This document shows positions 1 to 7,542 of a stretch of DNA of 64,000 nt, in pieces (position 1 is the first letter of the stretch; each line of letters starts with the position of its first letter). Below the pieces are notes generated by a model. It ran no database searches. It was given only the letters and a program-made list of their open reading frames with translations, and had not been told where the DNA came from. The stretch is taken from the NCBI GenBank assembly GCA_026414565.1, contig JAOAIT010000044.1, positions 1-64,000 of the forward strand. The letters run 5' to 3'. This stretch comes from Verrucomicrobiia bacterium (GTDB lineage Bacteria > Verrucomicrobiota > Verrucomicrobiia > Limisphaerales > Fontisphaeraceae). The translations under genes were made by a program, and so were the position numbers.

Positions 1-1
1 T

Positions 2-175
2 GAGGGCACTCTCGTCATCGTGAACGACGGCGACAAGAGGGTTGCGGAATACGACACCCAAACCGGGATGTTCACAAACAAGCTTCAAGGCATGGCCTAC
101 TCAAAGAAAGATGGGCTGGAAGGAGGAATCGAAATTGCCAAGTGGAGTTTGACTGACCTCCAGCAGCCGAAGTGA
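2..175 (+). CDS. 3' end of an unidentified protein, possibly an Rhs-associated cassette gene
   Basis: An open frame enters from the left edge and ends at TGA 173-175, giving the last 57 residues of a hydrophilic protein that ends in LQQPK. No motif is recognisable. The sequence just after its stop matches the sequence just after the stop of the gene at 1315-1767, and both then run into the same Rhs-related repeat. By position it could be the immunity or tip gene of an earlier Rhs cassette (inference). Function is unknown because the 5' part lies outside the window. Confidence 0.5.
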   Translation, partial: EGTLVIVNDGDKRVAEYDTQTGMFTNKLQGMAYSKKDGLEGGIEIAKWSLTDLQQPK

Positions 176-185
176 CCCAACCGGC

Positions 186-480
186 TGTCCCGCCAAAAGG
201 TGTAAAGGAATCTAGCCGCGCTCAGGCCGCGGCGGGAAGGGAGGCTTGGGCGGGGGCCGGAGCCGGCACGCGGGACGCGTGCGCTCCCCGAGGCCGATGG
301 TTATGGCCGCGGGGGTTAACAATGTGAACAGGTTGGGGCGGTTGCAAGGATGGTGAAAATACCAGTATCATAGATGGGGCATGATCGCCGAAGTGGAAGA
401 AGTGACGGGCGAGGTGCGAATGCACGTGTGGGGGGCGGACTTGAGCGGCTCCCTGCAAGGCGCGGGCGGCGTGGGCGGGT
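186..480. repeat. Direct repeat copy A flanking the Rhs tip cassette
   Basis: This stretch shares clear similarity with 1778-1975. Matching blocks include the GTGTAA-GGAAT block, the GGCGGGGGCCGGAGCCGGCA block, the GGGTTAACAA block, and the Rhs-core coding block for GADLSGSLQGAGGVG at about 432-477. Copy A contains about 90 bp, roughly 332-425, that copy B lacks. The repeat begins about 10 bp after the stop of the preceding gene in both copies. It looks like a cassette boundary created by recombination or duplication within an rhs locus. Confidence 0.7.
259..287. repeat. GC-rich hairpin inside repeat A
   Basis: The sequence reads GGAGC-CG-GCACGCG-GGA-CGCGTGC-GCTCC. The 5-bp outer arm (259-263 with 283-287) and the 7-bp inner arm (266-272 with 276-282) pair perfectly around a GGA loop, with only a CG bulge. 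The equivalent place in copy B (1851-1875) keeps the left arm but has a decayed right arm. It has no T-run, so it looks like a REP-type palindrome more than a terminator. Confidence 0.6.
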
Positions 481-1310
481 TATTGATGACGTTCATCATT
501 AATGGCCCGAATGCAGGGGTGTATTTTCCGGTTTATGATGGGAATGGGAACGTGATGGGGTATGTGCGGGGGGCGGATGGTTTGTTGGTGGTGCAATATG
601 AGTATGGCCCTTTTGGCGAACTCCTCCGCGCCACTGGCCCCCTCTCCCAGACCTTCAACTACCTCTTCTCCACCAAACCCCTCGACTGGGAAATCGGCCT
701 CCTCTACTACGGCCACCGCTACTACAATCCCACCACCGGCCGGTGGCCAAGCAGAGACCCGTTGGGGGAGAAGGGTGGCATTAATCTCTACGAGTTCGTG
801 AGGAACAATCCTATCTTGAAGGTTGATCCAGACGGACGCAATCCAATCATTATCGGTGGCGGGATAATCGTTGTGGGTGGTGGTGGTGCTTACGTTGGCC
901 TCTGCATCAACCGATGGGCCTGTCGGCGGTATCGCGACCTGACTCTTGGACTTGGTGAAGCCCAAGCCAACGCAAACGCTCCAGACGGTTCGACTCATCG
1001 CGGTGCAGGTGCTACTCCGGGCAATGACGCTGATATGCTGACACACTGCATCACCTCGTGCGATCTGGCACGACATCCAGGGCCTTGTGGCAGTCCTGAC
1101 AGGGCGCTGGACTTCATGCAAGAACGAGAAACCGGCAACGACGCTGCGACGCAAATTGACCGGCTCAACAACGAAGTAGGCTTTGGAGTTGGAATCAGCT
1201 CACAGAGGCAGGGGCAAACCTGCACCGCTGCGTGTCTCGCTGCCTTGAATCGTGGCTTGCTCTACACCATTCGTAACGGAGCACCAGCGTCATCACCACC
1301 GAGGAGATAG
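381..1310 (+). CDS. 5'-truncated Rhs core with C-terminal toxin-like tip
   Basis: This encodes 309 residues. Residues 17-150 match the end of an Rhs/YD-repeat core: WGADLSGSLQGAGGVGGLL, then YDGNGNV, YEYGPFGE, and the junction motif RYYNPTTGRWPSRDP...NLYEFVRNNP with DPDGRNP. After DPDG the sequence diverges, as in polymorphic toxins: a glycine/hydrophobic stretch and then a Cys-rich domain with GNDADMLTHC and DRLNNEVGFGVG. That D-x2-NN-x2-G pattern resembles the DUF6973 type of putative toxin domain. The frame is open only from about 357 (stop at 354-356), so the long N-terminal Rhs shell is missing. It is an orphan tip that would need recombination onto a full rhs gene, or it is dead. Confidence 0.75.
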   Translation: MIAEVEEVTGEVRMHVWGADLSGSLQGAGGVGGLLMTFIINGPNAGVYFPVYDGNGNVMGYVRGADGLLVVQYEYGPFGELLRATGPLSQTFNYLFSTKPLDWEIGLLYYGHRYYNPTTGRWPSRDPLGEKGGINLYEFVRNNPILKVDPDGRNPIIIGGGIIVVGGGGAYVGLCINRWACRRYRDLTLGLGEAQANANAPDGSTHRGAGATPGNDADMLTHCITSCDLARHPGPCGSPDRALDFMQERETGNDAATQIDRLNNEVGFGVGISSQRQGQTCTAACLAALNRGLLYTIRNGAPASSPPRR

Positions 1311-1314
1311 CGTT

Positions 1315-1767
1315 ATGGCGCTTCCCAAGAAATTGAAGTTGCTTCTCGGGGGTTTGGTTTTGTTACCAACTCTTTACGCAGCGAATTACTTTGTGACTCC
1401 TAACCTGATTGGTGTCACAAAACTTGAGGAGCGTTGCCGTCCTCGCGGAAAACTCAAGTTCGATTCAGAAACTTGGAAGCAAGCCGCACCAACCTCTGGC
1501 AGACGTTTTGAAATGGTGGACGACCTATTGAAGGCGGACACGCTGTTCAACCTCGACGCTAATCAGGTTGAGAACCTTCTGGGCAAAGCTGACATTGTCA
1601 GCGACCAGCAAGGTGAGAAACAGTTTGTTTACGTGCTTGGAGACCAAAGGGCTTACCCGGCCAGGTCAATTTGGTTTCCTCGATTGTTTGCCAACCGCGA
1701 CCGCTGGATGCTTGAAGTCCGACTGCGCAACGGGAAAGTCTCCTTCGCAAAAGTGTTCTTCACCTGA
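1315..1767 (+). CDS. Small membrane-anchored protein, candidate immunity partner of the Rhs tip
   Basis: This encodes 150 residues and starts at ATG 1315, just 4 bp after the Rhs tip stop, so the two are probably translated together. The N-terminus (KKLKLLLGGLVLLPTLYAANYF) is a single membrane segment or uncleaved signal. The rest is a small soluble domain with VENLLGKADIVSDQQGEKQFVYVLG, a pattern seen in small periplasmic BamE-like or lipoprotein-like folds (weak resemblance). An immunity role is inferred only from its size and position behind a toxin-like tip. An in-frame upstream start at 1252 lies inside the toxin gene and is less likely. Confidence 0.6.
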   Translation: MALPKKLKLLLGGLVLLPTLYAANYFVTPNLIGVTKLEERCRPRGKLKFDSETWKQAAPTSGRRFEMVDDLLKADTLFNLDANQVENLLGKADIVSDQQGEKQFVYVLGDQRAYPARSIWFPRLFANRDRWMLEVRLRNGKVSFAKVFFT

Positions 1768-1777
1768 AAGCGCCCAG

Positions 1778-1975
1778 TGTCCCGCACAAACGGTGTAAGG
1801 AATTTAGCACCGCTCAGGCCGTGGCGGGGAGGGAGGCTTCGGCGGGGGCCGGAGCCGGCACGCGAGACGCGCGCGCCCCCCGAGACCAAGGGTTAAGGCT
1901 GCGAGGGTTAACAACGCGATTGGGGCGGATCTGAGCGGCACCCTGCAAGGCGCTGGCGGCGTGGGCGCGAGCGGT
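1778..1975. repeat. Direct repeat copy B with remnant of an Rhs core
   Basis: This is the second copy of the repeat at 186-480. It starts just after the stop of the 1315-1767 gene. Its distal part still encodes IGADLSGTLQGAGGVG in one frame before a stop at 1978-1980, so it is a degraded Rhs-core fragment that lost about 90 bp relative to copy A. It marks the right edge of the cassette. The region 1768-2019 holds nothing else that I can support. Confidence 0.7.
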
Positions 1976-2019
1976 GCTTAAGTTGCCGGAGAGGGGAGTA
2001 GAGTTACTGGCTTGCCGGG

Positions 2020-3150
2020 CTAGGAGATGGGTGGCCGCTTTAGTTGAGATTTTGGGGGGATCACCACCGAGGCCACGGTGTTGAGCAGGAAGAGGGCCAC
2101 CGCCACGGCGTTGAAGATGGCACCCCATTGCCGCGCCCAGAATATATCCAGCAAGTCGCCCATCACCCGGAGGGCCAGCGCGCCGTGCAACATGGTTACG
2201 TGCGCATAGAGCACCGGGCGCCAGGTGGCGGTGAAATTGAGGATGGCCGGGAAGATGACGGGGGCATGGCCAAAAATCATGGAGAACACAAAGCCCACGA
2301 AGAAGGTGTGGAGCACGGCGTCATAGGGGAAGGGACCGCTTTCCAGCGGGCTGAAGCGCATCATCAAGATGCCGCTGAGGGACATCCAGACATAACCGGT
2401 GAGGAGGCACACGGCCATGAAGCGAGGCAGGCCCGGGTGTCTGAGGGTGCGGCGGGCCAGGTCAAACCATCCCAGCCAAAGCGCCAGGGCGAGCAGACCG
2501 GCGCCGGTCAGGCGCTCGCCCCAGAGGGGATGCCAGGCGCTGGCAATCACGCCGGTTAGGCAAGGGGCGAGGGCGGCAAAAAACAGAGGGCGGGCCCAGG
2601 GTGATGGGCGGGTGAAGCGATTCAAGTCGAGGCGCTCGCCCACGATGGTGAGGCCCAGGAAGGCGATCCACCAGGGCACGATGCGGTTGAAGGGCCAGCC
2701 CTGGGTCCACAGCACATTGCCCACCAGCCAGCACATTGCGGCGATGGCCATCAGGAGGGTGAAGAGGGCCTTTTGCAACGCCACCACGCGCCAGGCGACG
2801 GCGGCAAACACCGCGCTGCCAGCGGTGACCAGCCAGACGGGATGCGGTGCGGTAACGCCGGCCACCATGGCGAGGGAGCCGGCGGCGGTCAGGATGGGCG
2901 GGAGGTAGGTCCACCAGGTGCGCAGGCCCACGGCGCGTTCGAGGCCGATGACGGTGCCCAGGAAACCGCAAATCATCAAGGGGCCGTGGAGGGTGATCCA
3001 GTTGGCGCCATGTTCTGGGGTGGGCAGTTGCACGCCCAGCCGAAGGAGACCGCCCCAGACGGCGGCCACCAGGCAGGCCATGGCCAGGACCACGAGGGGT
3101 GCCCGGCCGGCGCGCTGCCAGCGCAGGCTGGTGGGTTGGTTTGCCGGCAT
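2020..3150 (-). CDS. Polytopic membrane protein resembling the NnrS family
   Basis: This encodes 376 residues with about 10-12 hydrophobic segments and no signal peptide. Conserved-looking histidine motifs lie in membrane segments: ITLHGPLMICGFLGTVIGLERAV near residue 53, VLHTFFVGFVFSMIFGHAPVI near 285, and HVTMLHG near 325. This layout resembles NnrS-like haem/copper membrane proteins linked to the nitric-oxide response. No nitric-oxide reductase or nitrite gene is in view, so the role is open. The gene stands alone, reading away from the mla genes with a spacing of about 190 bp. Confidence 0.55.
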   Translation of the reverse strand: MPANQPTSLRWQRAGRAPLVVLAMACLVAAVWGGLLRLGVQLPTPEHGANWITLHGPLMICGFLGTVIGLERAVGLRTWWTYLPPILTAAGSLAMVAGVTAPHPVWLVTAGSAVFAAVAWRVVALQKALFTLLMAIAAMCWLVGNVLWTQGWPFNRIVPWWIAFLGLTIVGERLDLNRFTRPSPWARPLFFAALAPCLTGVIASAWHPLWGERLTGAGLLALALWLGWFDLARRTLRHPGLPRFMAVCLLTGYVWMSLSGILMMRFSPLESGPFPYDAVLHTFFVGFVFSMIFGHAPVIFPAILNFTATWRPVLYAHVTMLHGALALRVMGDLLDIFWARQWGAIFNAVAVALFLLNTVASVVIPPKSQLKRPPIS

Positions 3151-3339
3151 ACGTTGTGGGGCAGCGGGGCGGGTGCCGCCCCGGGCCGTTGTCCTTATTC
3201 TAGCTTAAACCGGCGGGGCTGGTTTGACCTGGGTAAAGGTTTTGGTTTTCCGGGGCAGGCGGGCAGGCAAGGCCATCCCGGGGCGAGGCGGTTATCCCCA
3301 AGGCCTGGTGTTTTACCGGTGAGAGGCTGGCGGGGAGGG

Positions 3340-4374
3340 TTAGAACAAGGTGCCCACGGCCATGCCCAGGACGCTCAAAGGTCCCTGGTCTTCGAGGCTT
3401 TCGGTGGCTTTGTCGAGTTTTTGGAGGGTCAGTTTGGCGTTTTTGAAGAGGCTTTCATCGTTGACCAGGCGGCCCACGGAGCCCTGGCCGCGGTTGATCT
3501 TCTGCATGATTTCCCGCAGGTTGGTCATGGCGGTGGAGGTTTCGGTGTAGAGCTTGTCGTCCTTGAGGAGGAGGCCGACGGTGCCCTTGCCGGCCTGGAC
3601 GCCATCCAACATTTCGTTGACGCGGGAGAGGGCGAGGTTGAGGTTGGTGGTGATGGTCTTGGCGTTGGCGATGACGGCCCGGCCTTCGTCAATGGCGCTG
3701 CGGACTTCGAGGGCGGTGGCTTCAAAGTTGGAAAGGGTGTTCACGGCGGTGGTGTGGAGGGTGTCTTCGCGGATGAGGCGGCCCACGGTGCCACGGCCCT
3801 GGGCGATTTGATCGGAGATGCTGCGGAGGTTGCCAATGGTGAGGGTGAGGGGCTCGCGGTTTTGCTTGAGGAAATCGGTCAGGGGCCCCAGGAGGTTGTC
3901 AATGCGGTCGCCGCTGAAGCTGCGGGTGATGTTTTCGATGCCGCTGGCCACATTGTCCACCTTGGCCAGCATCTCGCTGAGGTCCGCCCCCTCCACGGTT
4001 TCGATGAATTTGCCGGGCTCGAGGGGGAGGCCTTTTTCGGAGCCGAAATCGAGCGCTACAAAGTTCTGGCCCATGAGGCCGGTGAACTTGATGCGGGCCT
4101 TGGAGTCGGTACGCACGACGACGTCCTTGCGGAGGCGGAGGGTGACCTGGACGAGGTTGTTGGTGAGGGTTACGCTGTCCACGCGGCCGACGGGCACGCC
4201 GGCCATTTTCACGGGGTCGCCCACTTTGAGTTCGTGCACGTTTTTGAAGAGGGCGTGGACGGGGTAGGTTTTAAGGAACAGGTCCTTGCTGCCGGCCAGC
4301 TCGAGAATGATGACGGCCACAATCACGGCCAGCGCAGCAAAGATGCCCAACCGGGTTTCGAGAGTGTTGCGCAT
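3340..4374 (-). CDS. mlaD: MCE/MlaD-family substrate-binding protein of a lipid ABC transporter
   Basis: This encodes 344 residues. One N-terminal membrane anchor (residues 8-28) is followed by an MCE domain at about 38-116, with FKNVHELKVGDPVKMAGVPVGRV and GLMGQNFVALDFG. A long helical, coiled-coil-prone tail follows, with repeats of the type GKGTVGxLLxDDxLY (GRGTVGRLIRED, GKGTVGLLLKDD, GQGSVGRLVNDE). In Gram-negatives such proteins form a periplasmic hexamer that moves phospholipids between the membranes. It is the last gene of mlaE-mlaF-mlaD, 5 bp after mlaF. No mlaB or mlaC follows. Confidence 0.88.
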   Translation of the reverse strand: MRNTLETRLGIFAALAVIVAVIILELAGSKDLFLKTYPVHALFKNVHELKVGDPVKMAGVPVGRVDSVTLTNNLVQVTLRLRKDVVVRTDSKARIKFTGLMGQNFVALDFGSEKGLPLEPGKFIETVEGADLSEMLAKVDNVASGIENITRSFSGDRIDNLLGPLTDFLKQNREPLTLTIGNLRSISDQIAQGRGTVGRLIREDTLHTTAVNTLSNFEATALEVRSAIDEGRAVIANAKTITTNLNLALSRVNEMLDGVQAGKGTVGLLLKDDKLYTETSTAMTNLREIMQKINRGQGSVGRLVNDESLFKNAKLTLQKLDKATESLEDQGPLSVLGMAVGTLF

Positions 4375-4379
4375 AAGCG

Positions 4380-5144
4380 TCAGGTTTGAGGTTTGAATTT
4401 AAAGTCTGCGGATAAAAACTTTTGCACTTCGGGATCGGGGCATTGCCGGATTTGGGCGGGGGTGCCGAGGGCCCGGAGCCGGCCGCCCAGGAGGATGGCC
4501 ATGCGATCGGCAATGCCGAAGGCCAGGTCGCGGTCATGGGTCACCACGAGGGAGGTGGCGCCGGTGCGGTCGTTCAGACGCACGATTTCCTCGGCAATGG
4601 TCACGGCAATCAAGGGGTCCAGCTCGCTGGTGGGTTCATCGTAGAGGATGAGCTGGGGTTCCACCACCAAGGCCCGGGCGATGGCGACGCGCTTTTTCAT
4701 GCCGCCGGAAAGTTCGCCGGGCAGTTTGTGTTCGGTGCCGGCCATGCCCACGAGCTCCAGTTTTTCCCGGACGATGCGCTGAATTTCCTCGGGGGGCTTG
4801 AGGCGGTGCTCGCTGAGGTAAAGCCCCACATTTTCGCCCACGGTGAGGGAATTGAGGAGCGCGCCGCTTTGGAAGACCATGGCCATGCGGTAGCGGTCCA
4901 TGATCTGGCCGCCGTCCACCGGCTGGCCATCAATTAAGATTTCGCCGGCGTCCGGGTTTTCCAATCCGATGATGTGGCGGAGCAGGACACTTTTGCCGCT
5001 GCCGCTGGGCCCCATGATGACGAACAGCTCGCCGGGGGCCACCTCGAAGCTCAAGTCGTGCAGCACGGTTTGCTGGCCGTAGGCCTTGTTGAGGCCGCGC
5101 ACGGCCACCTTGACGCCCTTGGGATGGGATTCCGCCGGATTCAT
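4380..5144 (-). CDS. mlaF: Mla-type ABC transporter ATP-binding protein
   Basis: This encodes 254 residues. The Walker A motif GPSGSGKS is at 45-52, the signature LSGGM at 145-149 and Walker B LILYDE at 165-170, followed by PTSELDP where other ABC families usually have PxxGLDP. It energises the MlaE permease. I place the start at ATG 5142-5144, which overlaps the mlaE stop as ATGA. A longer frame continues upstream but reads through mlaE and is not real. Confidence 0.9.
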   Translation of the reverse strand: MNPAESHPKGVKVAVRGLNKAYGQQTVLHDLSFEVAPGELFVIMGPSGSGKSVLLRHIIGLENPDAGEILIDGQPVDGGQIMDRYRMAMVFQSGALLNSLTVGENVGLYLSEHRLKPPEEIQRIVREKLELVGMAGTEHKLPGELSGGMKKRVAIARALVVEPQLILYDEPTSELDPLIAVTIAEEIVRLNDRTGATSLVVTHDRDLAFGIADRMAILLGGRLRALGTPAQIRQCPDPEVQKFLSADFKFKPQT

Positions 5145-5887
5145 TCCTCGAAGTAGAGCAGCAGCCGGGTGACAAAATAGTCCAAAATCAGGATGAGCAC
5201 GATGGAGTTGACGACGGCCTTGGTGACGGAGCGGCCGATGCCGCGCGGGCCGCCGATGGTGACCAGTCCCTGATGGCAGGAGACCAGCCCGACCACGAGG
5301 GCGAAGCAGAAGGTTTTGAACAGGCCATGCGCCAGGTCGCCCAATTCCACGATTTCCTGCAGGTTGTTGAAATAGGTGGGAAAGGAAATGGCGATGGACT
5401 GGTTGTAATGGGCCACCACCGCGCCGCCCAGCCAGCCGGTCAACACGGCAAACAACACCAGGGTGGGCAGCGCCACGGCGATGGCGGTCATGCGGGGCAG
5501 GACCAGATAATGGACGGGATTGATGTTGAGGGTGCGGAGGGCGTCCAGTTCCTGATAGACTTTCATGGAGCCAATTTCGGCCGCCATGGCGGAGCCGATG
5601 CGGCCGGCGATCAGGATGGACATCATGACCGGCGCCAGCTCCTTGCAGATGCTGATGCCCACCACGCCGCCCAAGAGGCTGGCCAGGCCGCGCTCGGCCA
5701 GCACGGGGCCGGTCTGCAGGGCCAGCACGCCGCCAATGAAAAAGGAGAGGATGCACGCCATCAACAAACTGGCGTTGCCGATTTCAAACATCTGATCCAT
5801 GACCTTCTGGCGATGGCGCAGGAGCAAGGGCAGCGCCTGCAGCGTGCGCCAGAACAGAATCAGCATCTCGCCAATGTTTTGAAACAT
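5141..5887 (-). CDS. mlaE: MlaE-family ABC transporter permease
   Basis: This encodes 248 residues with an amphipathic N-terminal helix and about five to six membrane segments. Family-typical stretches are IGGVLALQTGPVLAERGLASLLGGVVG, ELAPVMMSILIAGRIGSAMAAEIGSMKV and LRTLNINPVHYLVLPR. It is the permease of the lipid transporter with MlaF and MlaD, and the first gene of the operon. About 137 bp separate it from the DUF1501 gene upstream. Confidence 0.92.
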   Translation of the reverse strand: MFQNIGEMLILFWRTLQALPLLLRHRQKVMDQMFEIGNASLLMACILSFFIGGVLALQTGPVLAERGLASLLGGVVGISICKELAPVMMSILIAGRIGSAMAAEIGSMKVYQELDALRTLNINPVHYLVLPRMTAIAVALPTLVLFAVLTGWLGGAVVAHYNQSIAISFPTYFNNLQEIVELGDLAHGLFKTFCFALVVGLVSCHQGLVTIGGPRGIGRSVTKAVVNSIVLILILDYFVTRLLLYFEE

Positions 5888-6024
5888 GGTATCCGGCCCG
5901 CGGGGGGGTGTAGGCCCCGCGCCTTCATTTCCTTAACGCGGAATGCGATGGATTTCAAAGCAAATCCCACAGACTCCGCAAAGGGGCTGAGGGATGGCCT
6001 GAATCCGCGGCGGGCGGCGACGGC

Positions 6025-7530
6025 TCATCCCCTGGCCATGAGGGCCTTGATGGGCTGGCCCTGGCCGTCGCGGGTGACATAGAAGGGCCGTTTTTCAACT
6101 TCGTAGGCGAGCTGGGGGGAGATGCCCATCAAATAATAAATTGTGGCGTGGAGGTCTTCGATGACCACGCGGTCCCGCAAGGTCTTGCAGGGCCGTTCAT
6201 CGGCGGTCAGGCCGTGCAGGTAGCCTTTTTTCACGCCGCCGCCCCACATCAGGACGCAGCCGGCATCGGTGAAGTGGCGGTGCATGCCGTAGTGTTTGGG
6301 GTCCTGAATGGTGTCGGGGACATCCACCTGGTCTTTGACTTTTTTATCGGGTTTGCCTTCGACGAGGGAGTCGCGGCTGAACTCGCTGGCCAGCACGACG
6401 AGGGTGCGATCCAGGAGGCCGCGCTCTTCGAGGTCCAAAATCAGGCGGGCAATGGGCGCGTCAATGGCCTGCTTCATGTGCACCAGTTTTTCGTGGCCGT
6501 TCTCGTGGGTGTCCCAGTTGAGAAAGGGGATGTACTCGGTGGTGACCTCGATGAAACGCGCCCCGGCCTCGGCCAGCCGGCGGGCCAGCAGGCAACCCAG
6601 GCCAAAGCGGCCCACAGTGCTTTTTTCGTAGGTGCCGTCGCGGGTTTGCCGCGCTTCGGAGATTTTGGCGAGGTTGGTCACTCCGCCGGTGTATTGGCGC
6701 AGCGAGGCTTCAGGTTCCAGGCTTAAATCGAAAGCCTTGGCGGCGGGCGAGTTGAGCAGGCGGTGGGCGTTGTCCATCGCCCGCAGCAAGGATTCGCGCT
6801 GGTACTCGCTGCCGTGGCGCATGATGGGGCTGTGGGCCAGGAGCTGGCGGTAAAAACGCTCGCGGTTTTGAAAGCGTCCCGGCGTCATGCCTTCCGGGGG
6901 CTGGATGGCCCGCGCGGCCTGCTCGGGAAACGGGATGTTAAAGGGGCCGTATTCGCTTCCCAGAAAGCCGGCGGTGGTGAAGGCCTTAAGCTCCTCACCT
7001 TCGCCGACGTCGAAACGCTGGCCAATGTTGATGAAGGCGGGGACGGCGGGATTGAGGGGCCCCAGGGTGCGGGCGATGACCGCGCCAAGGTGGGGCGCCG
7101 CCACCGTCTGGGGGGGCGCATAACCGGTGTGCCACTGGTATTGATGGCGGGAGTGCAAGATGAAGCCGAGGTCCCCCGCGGTGTAGGAGCGGATCAACGT
7201 GCCGCGGTCCATGACTTTGGCCAGGTTTTCCAGCCCTGCCGAGAAGCGGATGCCGTCCACCACCGTGGGGATGCTGGGAAAGGTGCTGAGGACGTCGGAG
7301 GGTTTGAGGCCACTGGAAAACGGCGTGTAACGCTTGGGATCGAAGGTTTCGGTGTGGGCCATGCCGCCGGCCATCCAGAGAATGATGAGGCGGTCGGCTG
7401 CGGGTTCGATTTTGGGGGCGCTTTCGGCCGCCAAACGGCGCGGGAAACCGGCCGCCAGGGCGCCGAGCATGGCGGCGGAGGCGGTTTTCAGAAAGTCACG
7501 GCGCGAGGGAGGAATAGGACGGTGCCACAT
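6025..7530 (-). CDS. DUF1501 (sulfatase-like) protein with Tat signal
   Basis: This encodes 501 residues. The N-terminus has RRDFLKTASAAMLGALAAG, a twin-arginine export signal. The body carries DUF1501 hallmarks: LIILWMAGGMAHTETFDPK near residue 50, FGLGCLLARRLAEAGARFIEVT, WDTHENGHEKL, and VVLASEFSRD followed by HYGMHRHFTDAGCVLMWGGGVK near the end. These proteins belong to the alkaline-phosphatase superfamily and almost always neighbour a PSCyt1/DUF1549/DUF1553 gene in Planctomycetes and Verrucomicrobia. That partner lies directly upstream, 12 bp away in the same direction. The substrate is unknown. Confidence 0.9.
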   Translation of the reverse strand: MWHRPIPPSRRDFLKTASAAMLGALAAGFPRRLAAESAPKIEPAADRLIILWMAGGMAHTETFDPKRYTPFSSGLKPSDVLSTFPSIPTVVDGIRFSAGLENLAKVMDRGTLIRSYTAGDLGFILHSRHQYQWHTGYAPPQTVAAPHLGAVIARTLGPLNPAVPAFINIGQRFDVGEGEELKAFTTAGFLGSEYGPFNIPFPEQAARAIQPPEGMTPGRFQNRERFYRQLLAHSPIMRHGSEYQRESLLRAMDNAHRLLNSPAAKAFDLSLEPEASLRQYTGGVTNLAKISEARQTRDGTYEKSTVGRFGLGCLLARRLAEAGARFIEVTTEYIPFLNWDTHENGHEKLVHMKQAIDAPIARLILDLEERGLLDRTLVVLASEFSRDSLVEGKPDKKVKDQVDVPDTIQDPKHYGMHRHFTDAGCVLMWGGGVKKGYLHGLTADERPCKTLRDRVVIEDLHATIYYLMGISPQLAYEVEKRPFYVTRDGQGQPIKALMARG

Positions 7531-7542
7531 AACCAGAGCGGA

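Noticed and set aside
3166-3182. GGGGCGG-GTG-CCGCCCC hairpin upstream of the NnrS-like gene
   Set aside because: A 7-bp GC stem without a T-run is common in such GC-rich leaders, and its location in the 5' leader does not suit a terminator.
2773-4389. A 538-residue plus-strand frame across the NnrS-like and mlaD genes
   Set aside because: It spans two real minus-strand genes and their gap and shows no motif, signal or ribosome-binding context.
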